Shown in pieces: positions 54,800 to 64,000 of a DNA stretch of 64,000 nucleotides; within the stretch, counting starts at the first letter, position 1; each line of letters starts with the position of its first letter. Under the pieces are notes generated by a model. That model did no database searches, was not told the origin of the DNA, and saw nothing but the letters and a program-made list of their open reading frames with translations. A program made the translations under genes and the position numbers. The DNA is from Trifolium pratense (Eukaryota > Streptophyta > Magnoliopsida > Fabales > Fabaceae), in contig NC_060062.1 in the NCBI RefSeq assembly GCF_020283565.1, positions 22,416,127-22,480,126 of the forward strand. Direction: 5' to 3'.

Positions 54800-55700
54800 C
54801 ATGTAACTGAAATTTATTACTGTTCACTGTTGGAGATAAAGGTGAGCGATGAACACTCCAGTACATATTATGTGGATCGAAGAATTCATCAAGGTTGATG
54901 TTTACTTCTCATAACCGCTTTCTTTTGGTCATGGAGATATGGACAATGATTGAGATTATTCATTTGAATTTACAAGGATGAATGAGAACAGTGATATGAG
55001 TTTAGGTTTGTTTAATATCTCAATTTATGATTTTAGGTTTAATATCTCTTATTGTGTAAAATTTGTTATTGTTATGATTAAGGGGAATTTAAGATATGTT
55101 TGGATTGACTTATTTTTGAGATTATGTGAAAACTTATGAATTAATATAAAAATTTATTTATTTGCATAAGTTATTTTCATAAGTACAAAAATAAGTCAAA
55201 TTCAAACTGACCCATAGCTTGATGATGATTTGTTCTCTTGTAAAGATAAATAATTATAATTTTTTTACCATTAGTATTCAGTCTATTGGACCGCGCGCCT
55301 AAATGGTTCAGAGAATAATTTTACCATCAAGTAATTTCAGTCCTCTCTCATTCACATTTGTGAGGATCGAACCGTGTACCTTCATGATAATATAAGATGA
55401 GATCAAAATCCAAATAGTGACGCGCATTGCTTTGCTAGTTGCTACTTACATTACATCAAGAGACAGTTCCCTTTCATGCGAATATATATCTCCTCTTCTA
55501 GGCTTCAATGCTATGCATGCCATAGGTTCAGTTTTCAGTTGACTTTTTTCTTCAATTTTTTATTCTATTAATATACAGTACTAGTACAGTACTTTTCTAC
55601 TCTTCGTCTACGTCATTTTCACTAGCATTAATGCTACATTCGTTTTTTTTCAGCTTCATTGACTTGACACCAAATTCACGCGCAAATTTAAGGGGTAGAT
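54800..55700. other. Intergenic sequence with a small MITE and a SINE-like piece
   Basis: 55096-55213 is a ~118-bp MITE (TGTTTGGATTGACTTATTTT / inverted AAAATAAGTCAAATTCAAAC). 55275-55380 has a minus-strand B-box-like GGTTCGATCC with flanks like the SINE at 41166. No gene. Confidence 0.5.
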
Positions 55701-56351
<651 letters not shown>

Positions 56352-56510
56352 TAATCCCTCATTTGACAAATATTCTTCACCAATGTTTTACCAGACATAT
56401 TTCTTAACAAAGATATGTCTTAATAATCTGAGCAACTACAATAGAATCAACATTCACCTCAACTACATCAAGCCTACGAAGCATGTGTATTTCTAAAATG
56501 GTTAAGTACC

Positions 56511-56860
56511 TGTCCGGATACGTATCGGATACGTGTGCGGTACTCGTATGGTACACACCAATCCGTATCCATTTTTATTTGGTTGATTTGGGATGGTTGA
56601 TACAACAAAAATCTGTCGACGGTTGAAAAATCTCTTAAAATATTTTGATTTTTTATTATATTTCAATCATCTGTCTCAATTTTGATGAAAATAGTAGAGA
56701 AGGTGGATAAAAAAAAATAAATCTCTAAAGCATAATGATAGTAATTTACTTAAAAATAATTTTTATAATTTTATATTAACGTACCAATATCTTAAATCTT
56801 CTAAAAATAACGCATTCTATATGATTATCAGTATCGGGTACCGATACCGTACCCGGACAA
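56511..56860. mobile_element. MITE-like element with TGTCCGG-type ends
   Basis: TGTCCGGATACGTATCGGAT at the left and, inverted, TTGTCCGGGTACGGTATCGG at the right, with an A/T-rich centre. No coding capacity. Boundaries approximate. Confidence 0.5.
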
Positions 56861-57278
56861 CCTTTCATAGTATATTTTTATAATTTAATTTATATACACT
56901 GTCAGTGTAAAGTTATGTTACACATGCGTCTAATAATATACCAACACATCTTATATTATTTTTAAAAACACATGATGTGTCACGTTCATTAAATGACATG
57001 ATACTAGATGCGTGTGTAACAATACACAACAATTAAACTCTTTTTTTAACCCTTTCAAAACTCTCCCCAACTTGGTGACATTTTTTTGAAGTTAATTACA
57101 CAGCATTTCAAAATAATTTTTATTATATATAATAATTTCCGAAAAAGTAACTTAGGACACTTTTAGTATTTTTTTAAATAAAAAATCTTTATTATCAGTC
57201 ATATCGTATTACTAAAACTAATTAAAATATACTCAGGAAAATATTATTTGACCAATATATATTATATTTTTACAAACA

Positions 57279-57280
<2 letters not shown>

Positions 57281-57319
<39 letters not shown>
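57281..57319. repeat. (ATT)n microsatellite
   Basis: About 13 units. Confidence 0.95.
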
Positions 57320-57320
<1 letters not shown>

Positions 57321-57329
57321 GGCTTAGAT

Positions 57330-57665
57330 AAAATGACACCAAGGTATCAAACTAAAAAATATGATACATCCGATAATCTTTTGCTGGATAATCGTTTTAC
57401 AAAATTGACCGTTTGATTGAAATACCCTATATTGTAACATAGACATGTCTATAAAATATGACATTAACTTTTTCAAAAATAAAATATGACATTAACCAGA
57501 AATCATTTGATATACTTTCATAAAATGAGTTAATCTTGATGTATCTCATTGACGTTCAAATGATTTTCGATTAATGTCATATTTTTTATACATGATCTAT
57601 GCTATAGTACTTTTCAATCAAACGATCAATTTTATAATACAATTATCCGGTAAAAAATTATTAGA
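57330..57665. mobile_element. Hairpin MITE
   Basis: The two halves are imperfect inverted copies: ATAAAATATGACATTAACCA...ATTTGATA against ATCAAATG-like TTTTCGATTAATGTCATATT. Outer ends GATAATCTTTTGCTGGATAA and TTATCCGGTAAAAAATTATT also pair. No coding capacity. Confidence 0.65.
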
Positions 57666-57897
57666 GCAAAAATTTAATACCTAATGACTAGAAATTTCAT
57701 TTTTAATATAAATAAATGAATGTAACTCCCCACCTTAACTAAGTTAAACTCCCACCTTTAATGCCTAACTAAGTTAAACTCAAAAAATTATTATTATTAT
57801 TTTTTTTTTAAAAGCTAAATTAGTCCACTCTCAGATCCCAAGATAATACCATCGGACCAACCCAGAGCAACCCAGACCAACTCTCATGTCCCAAGCT

Positions 57898-57899
57898 AA

Positions 57900-57932
<33 letters not shown>
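57898..57932. repeat. (ATT)n microsatellite
   Basis: About 11 units, 150 bp upstream of the transporter ATG. Confidence 0.95.
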
Positions 57933-57934
<2 letters not shown>

Positions 57935-58086
57935 ATCCCCTAATTTTGGTTTTTAATATTGATACACTTTATTCGTATCAGTACTTTACTTTGTTCTTGT
58001 GAGTACTTTTTTCCTCTTTCTACATGCTTTCTTCTTCTTCTGCCTCTGGTTTCTGAAGTCATCATTTTCCATAATAAGCTACTACA

Positions 58087-61000
58087 ATGGCAGACATTAC
58101 CCATTTTCCTATGGAACAGCTTCAAGACCTTGACTACTGCTTAGACTCTAATCCTTCATGGGGTACTCTCTCTCTCTCTCACTCACATTTGTGTCATGTT
58201 CTTTTCAAGTTGCATTTTTTTCTTCTCTATTCCATTTCTGACCAAAAAAAAGTTTGAAGCTTTTTAAATAGTATTTGACTTTGAGTTCATTGTGATTTGT
58301 GGGGTAGATGGATTGCAGAAATTAATATAAAGTTCTTTACTTTTTCTTGTTTTGGAACTATTTCACATGTTGGGTTGGTTTTCATCTGAATGCATTGCCC
58401 CAGAAGTTTGAGATTAAGCTATTATTTTGGTTCTAATGATGATAAGGATAAAAAGTTGAGATTTTTATGTTATTTTAATTTTGGGGTTGAACTTTTGAAA
58501 TTTTCTGTTGCTGTATTTTAGCTTTTTCTCCTACTTTGTTGCTTCTGTTTGTTGGTTGAGTTTGTTTTTTATTTGAAGAAATAATATAAAATGTGTAAAA
58601 CATAAAACATTCTGGTTTATTTAAAATTTAAATAGTGTATTGTATGTTGGACTTCTCAGATTTTTCTTGATCAATTCAACTTGTCCTTTAGCACTATGAA
58701 ACATTAATTCATGAATTATGACATTATATTATACAGTTATCTACCATTTTTACCCTTTCCCTGAGATTGTGTAATGTGGAATAGCACTTCTCATTCTAAC
58801 ATGGCTAAATGAAAAAAAAAAAAAAATCAATAATGGAAAATGGAACTTAATTTTTTTTAACAAAGAAAATGGAACTTAATTAAGTAGTGACTAAAGTCAT
58901 TTTACATGTTTTTTTCAAGATTAATTCCTCGAGTGGTGGCAAACTCTCCGTAAGAGTTTTAACTTTTAACACGGTTGTATGTTAAAGCTAGTGATCAAAC
59001 ACAGAACATTAATTAAGTTAGAAGAACATTAATTAAGTTAGAAGAGACCCGCATCATCTCATTTAAGCACTCTTGGGTCATTTTACATGTTAAAAAACAT
59101 AGAGGGCCGTGTGATTTGATTTGAGTAATTTTGACTTTTTAATTGGTATAATTTCATTGGGCTTGATTTCTTAACATAAGTGTAGTTGTGTAATTTAGAC
59201 ATATTGGGTGTGTTTGGATAAGCAATTTACTTAAGCACTTATTTAAAAAGAGTTTATCATATAAGCACTAATCTATAAGTATAAGCTATTTTCATATTTG
59301 AATTTTGAAGATAGAATAACCCAATAAGGTTAGTGTCTTCATATAAGTTGTATAGTGTTTTCATAAGCTATCTTTAATGCTTATAGAAATGAGCTGAAAA
59401 CAGCATATAGACATGCCATAAACCATTTTTGTGAACTCATCATGCAAACACTTACAACAAAAGCACTTATGAGTTATGCCATAAGATAAAACTCAAATAA
59501 GCCCATAAACAAGGCATTGCAATTTGCAAACATACCCCTAGTAATTTTCTATCTTTTCTTTGTTGTTGGCTTATTGTGAAGGGCTTATATTGCAGTTGAA
59601 ATTATCCTACTAGCATTTCAAAATTACATATTGATGCTTGGAACAAGTGTGATGCTTCCTTCAATGATAGTTCCAGCCATGGGAGGAACTCATGTAAGCT
59701 GAATTTCTTCATTATTGTCTTAAGCATTTTGTTGCTTTTGCCACACATTTTAGTGATTTTGTTGCTCATATATAACCAGCGTGATACGGCACATGTGATA
59801 CAAACTATACTCTTTGTAGCCGGCATTAACACACTTCTTCAAACGCTATTTGGTACAAGATTGCCTACAGTAGTTGGAGGTTCCTTTGCGTATCTGTTTC
59901 CGATTGCTTATATTATCAATGACCCCTCATTGAAACATATTAGTAACTCTCATGAAGTGAGTTTCCTCCTTCCATCTCTTCATTGTTGGTGATTTGGTTA
60001 AATAGCTTAATTAAATGTTTATCATTATCATGTAAGGGCTTGTGTATAAACTATTTTTATAATAAAAGATAATAAAGTAAAATCAAGCTATTTTTGTATA
60101 GGCTATAAGCTGTTTTCATTAGCATTTCTGAAGAGCTTATGGAAAAAAGCTGAAAATAGCTTATGGACATGTCATAAGTTGTTTCCATAAGGTCTCTCAT
60201 ACAGTCTCACTTACAAGTGCTGATGCGAGTAGATAAGTTCAAATAAGTAAATCCAAACATACCCTAAACTAGGTATGGCATTGATTAAGGATTTAAATTG
60301 TGGTTGCGATTGCAATGTGATCCTTGAACATTAGAAACTTTTTGATATTTCAGAAAATTGCTGATGAATGCATTTGATATGGCCACAATTGACATTGTGA
60401 GTCCAAAAAAAGAACACACGAGATTTGATCAGCATATATAATTTATATATAAGGGCCCGGTTTCTTATTTGGTACTAGGATATTGAAAGAGATGTTGGCA
60501 TGTGATTGGTTTGCAGAGATTTATACAATCAATGAAAGCAATACAAGGAGCTCTAATTGTAGCCTCAAGTATTCAGATAATCTTGGGTTACAGCCAAGTC
60601 TGGGGACTATTTTCAAGGTATATACATTATACTAGTTGCATGACTTGTTTATGAATTGAAAATTGGTTAAACAAACATAAATTTTTAAATAATAATGGAA
60701 AAATTAATCATTTCTTCATGGATATCTTCTTCAGGTTTTTCAGTCCTCTTGGAATGGCACCTGTAGTTGGATTAGTTGGATTAGGGTTATTTGAACGCGG
60801 ATTTTCTGTGGTAGGTGTGATTCAAATCTCAATTTTAATTATCACAATCTTTACAGAAATATATTTTGACTAAATGGTGACCGAAATTTACTTGATTAAG
60901 CTTTGACTTTTTTCTATCTTTCTGCATAATGCTTAATTTGCATGCAGACCTATGTAGTACCGACACCTCAAATTGATGGCATGTTCGGTGCCTAACACAT

Positions 61001-63231
61001 GTCAGTCACCAGCACTGGCACTAAACGAACACATATGGTTACATTCAATCGTTTCTATTTTCTTAAATTATTATTGGTGTGGTGTCTTTGAGTCAGCGTC
61101 ATGTCAGTGCTTCATAGATGCACACTCCTAAATCTTTTGATAGTGCATAATAATGCTTAATTTACATTTGCATACATTACATTGATGACATTTTCTTTAG
61201 CAAAATCCTTTAGTTCACCCAGCTTACAATAGCTTGATATATACCATACTTTATGTACATTGTTATAAATTTACATGATTTTGTTTATTATACTCTTTTC
61301 AGTTGGGAAACTGCGTAGAAATTGGTATACCAATGCTATTGTTGGTAATTGGTTTGTCACAAGTAAGTGTTCTAGTATAATAATAAGAATATACATCAGG
61401 TAACTTGATTCAAATTATGACTCAAACTAATTTGGTATAATATTGCAGTATCTAAAGCATGTGAGACCAGTTAGAGATATCCCTATCTTTGAACGTTTTC
61501 CAGTGTTGATTTGTGTCCCAATTATTTGGATCTATGCTGTTATCTTGACTGCCAGTGGCGCTTACCGAGATAAACCTTTCAAAACACAACATAATTGTCG
61601 TACAGACAGAGCCGATCTAATATCTACTGCTCCATGGTACACAAAAAAAAAAAGTTACTATATTGTGTTGCAAAGTTTTGTTGAGTTCCTATGTTCTTTT
61701 CATTTTTATTATTGTAATAGGTTTATGTTTCCATACCCTCTTCAATGGGGGGCACCTACATTTTCTGTTGGCCATTCATTTGCCATGATGTCGGCAGTTA
61801 TAGTCTCTATGGTGGAGGTATCTTTTTTGTTTCCTGATTTTGTTTTTGCATTTTTAACTACTCCAAATTTGAAATTATCAACGAAGTCTTGACCATGGAA
61901 TTTTGGTTGCAGTCAACTGGTGCATACCAGGCAGCAGCTCGGTTAGCCATCGCCACACCACCTCCTGCGTATGTGTTGAGTCGAGGCATTGGTTGGCAGG
62001 TCAGTTACTAGGCTATTGAATCGCAATGCTATGTTTGAATATATAGTGATTGGTGGAATGAGATGGAACATAATGATGAAATGACGTGGAATGTAATAAA
62101 CTTATCGTATCAACGTTTAAATATTTTACAATGAAACAATATAAGTTTTCATTCCATTGTTGAATTAGAAGGAAGTATAATAGTAAAATGACATTGGCGA
62201 TGATTTTGTTTGTTTTGAATAGGGGATTGGTGTCATGCTTGATGGTCTTTTTGGAACATTGACAGGTTCTACTGTTTCTGTGTAAGTTTAATTCTCACAT
62301 TTGAGTTTTAAAATGCAAGTTGCTTCTTGTTTATGATATCTATCTCTCAATCGTAACTTGATGAACATCATGGCCGGTTATTCTAGGGAAAATGTTGGAT
62401 TACTTGGACTAACCCGAGTTGGAAGTCGAAGAGTCGTTCAAGTTTCTGCTGGTTTCATGATATTCTTCTCTACTTTAGGTTGGTATAGACAAAATTTTGA
62501 AGCTTTTTACCTTTGCGATAAGAACGAATAATGAGAAAAGAAAAGACAAATTCATTTACATGTGGTTTAATTTAAATATCTTTTTCTTCCATTTAGGAAA
62601 ATTTGGAGCTGTTTTCGCATCTATACCTTTCCCGATATTTGCTGCACTGTACTGCCTTCTCTTTGGCGTTGTCGGTATGTCATATATCATCTTCTTACGA
62701 TTTCATTTACATAGTTTTGTTCATGTATTTACATCTCTACCTTTTGTTTTTCATCAGCTTCAGTTGGAATATCATTTCTTCAGTTCACAAACATGAACTC
62801 TATGAGAAATCTTATTATCATTGGCCTTACATTGTTCCTTGGAATATCTGTTCCTCAACTTTTCAATCAGTCCTCGTCTCCTTCGCTTCCCGGATACGTC
62901 CATACTAAAGCAGGATGGGTGAGTTTTCATCTGTCAGCTATTTTTACCTGCTCAAAACTTCGACGCCCTTACAATTATACTTTTGCTTTAACATTGCCGT
63001 CATTTTTCATCTTTGCAGTTCAATGCATTCTTAAACACCATATTCTCATCACCAGTAACAGTTGGTTTGATAATAGCGGTGTTGCTCGACAACACTCTTG
63101 AGGTAGAAAAGTCAAAGAAAGATCGAGGGATGCCATGGTGGGTGAAGTTTAGAACATTTAGAGGAGACAATAGAAATGAAGAATTCTATACACTGCCATT
63201 CAATCTCAATAGGTTCTTCCCGCCTAAGTGA
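58087..63231 (+). CDS. Nucleobase-ascorbate transporter (NAT/NCS2 family)
   Basis: Fourteen exons: 58087-58162, 59596-59693, 59780-59956, 60517-60617, 60735-60810, 61303-61362, 61449-61636, 61721-61817, 61913-61999, 62223-62281, 62387-62478, 62597-62674, 62758-62918 and 63019-63231. All have GT-AG borders and consistent phases; together they give 520 residues, the normal plant size. The protein starts MADITHFPMEQLQDLDYCLD. It contains PTVVGGSFAYLFPIAYIIND and QYLKHVRPVRDIPIFERFPV, and the NAT signature ENVGLLGLTR (~341-350; [QE]NxGxxxxTR). It ends GMPWWVKFRTFRGDNRNEEF...RFFPPK. About 12-14 membrane helices are expected. Plant members move uracil, xanthine and other nucleobases at the plasma membrane; the substrate cannot be told here. 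Introns 1 and 3 hold MITEs. Confidence 0.96.
59007..59046. repeat. 20-bp tandem duplication in intron 1 of the NAT gene
   Basis: GAACATTAATTAAGTTAGAA twice in a row. Confidence 0.9.
59208..59510. mobile_element. MITE in intron 1 of the NAT gene
   Basis: GTGTTTGGATAAGCAATTTA at the left and CTCAAATAAGCCCATAAAC at the right, with inverted CTTATAAGCA / GCTTATAG motifs inside. Same general family as 60030-60270 and 55096-55213 (TGTTTGGAT termini). Confidence 0.6.
60030..60270. mobile_element. MITE in intron 3 of the NAT gene
   Basis: AAGGGCTTGTGTATAAACTA at the left and AAATCCAAACATACCCT at the right. The interior has GGCTATAAGCTGTTTTCAT and GAAAATAGCTTATGGACATG. Similar to the intron 1 element. 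Confidence 0.55.
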
Positions 63232-64000
63232 TCTTGATGTCGATGATGTGAACCATAACAATTAGATTTTCTTGAAGCTGCACATTTCAGACTTCATGAC
63301 TAACACATGCTATTCTTCCTTCACCACCAACCAAATTTTTTGGAGGCCATGTGTGAAGTTTGGTCCAACATAGGATTAGTAGATGCAAATTTCAATAATT
63401 TCTACCTGCTAATGAGTTCTTTTTTAAGCTGTATATGTCTCAATCGACAACTGAATTTAGTAATTTTGCTATTTAAGTAGTCTTTCTACAATTAACATGG
63501 TGACATAGATGTTTTTGTTTTCATAAGATTTTGATAATGGACTTTAGCTGATAAAATATGAAATGCAATCCTTACTTTCCTTTATAAATAAATGGATGTG
63601 TCCTGGGATAAAATATGATAAAGTCGTATGAAATAGAATTAAATTATTGTACTATTATTTGACTTTATAAATGTTGGGGAAGTTTCTGTGTGTATATATA
63701 TATATATATATATATCGATAATTTGCGATCGGGAGGGGATTGAAACCACTTGATGCCAGAACTGCCATCCGAACTAGATTAAAAAACCAAAAAATATATA
63801 TAGATAATTTAGCATAGATTTTGAGTTTGTATAGAGAGCACTTATACAAAATATCTTATGACAATATGAAAAGGAGAGAAGCTTGTAACACAAGTAAACC
63901 AAGTTAATTAGTTCACTAATTTAAAAGTTTCCCAAGAGATATTATTAAGAAATCTCATACTATTAAAAAATTGTAATGATAATCATAATATTTGTAATAA
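63232..64000. other. 3' UTR and downstream region of the NAT gene
   Basis: The 3' UTR probably runs to about 63600. A (TA)n stretch (63695-63714) and a SINE-like remnant (63718-63790, GATCGGGAGGGGATTGAAAC) follow. No further gene before the window end. Confidence 0.5.

Overview
This is a plant nuclear genome window, most likely from a papilionoid legume. I infer that from the spliced dicot genes (GT-AG introns, AT-rich intergenic DNA), a Maximus/SIRE-type copia element, a Tat-type gypsy element and small inverted-repeat elements familiar from clover and medic genomes. The species cannot be fixed from the sequence alone. About two thirds of the window is mobile DNA. Two host genes look intact: a class B GH9 endo-beta-1,4-glucanase (minus strand, 5 exons, 37907-40886) and a nucleobase-ascorbate transporter (plus strand, 14 exons, 58087-63231).

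Layout. 1-5066: an LTR-like sequence split by a complete CACTA element (767-4903, 3-bp target duplication) that carries pieces of two unrelated host genes, a VQ-motif protein and a sugar-phosphate/phosphate translocator. 5595-5979: a frameshifted S-protein homologue. 6252-6635: a MITE. 6872-8585: an inverted-repeat element sitting inside a (TA)n tract, with an array of palindromes. 8680-34110: a Mutator-like element with ~280-bp inverted repeats and an AP2/ERF fragment, blown apart by later insertions. These are a chimeric U6 snRNA-LINE retroposon (9308-10202) and a Tat-lineage gypsy (10295-33697), itself split by a SIRE-lineage copia (11775-23886). 34268-36040: another inverted-repeat element and a wrecked sucrose-transporter copy. 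36678-37440: a decayed LINE tail. 37907-40886: the GH9 gene. 41166-45503: a SINE, a large hairpin element and otherwise AT-rich DNA. 45509-50738: a second copia whose two LTRs look identical and whose 1353-codon gag-pol is uninterrupted. 50744-57950: AT-rich DNA with a hAT-like element, several MITEs and a short mitochondrial cox1 insertion. 58087-63231: the transporter gene. 63232-64000: its downstream region.

The most unusual content is the accessory coding of the two nested retrotransposons. Each carries, next to its 3' LTR and antisense to gag-pol, a small acidic ORF with the same architecture: a basic N-terminus, a short Ile/Val/Leu core followed by SSDS and acidic residues, then DYxEFL. 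The gypsy has a second, larger antisense ORF with its own TATA box, a leader intron and a 99-bp in-frame intron that would encode a hydrophobic segment if retained. The copia has a large sense-strand third ORF. All four accessory ORFs contain a SUMO-interaction-like motif by eye. This is an observation to test, not an established function.
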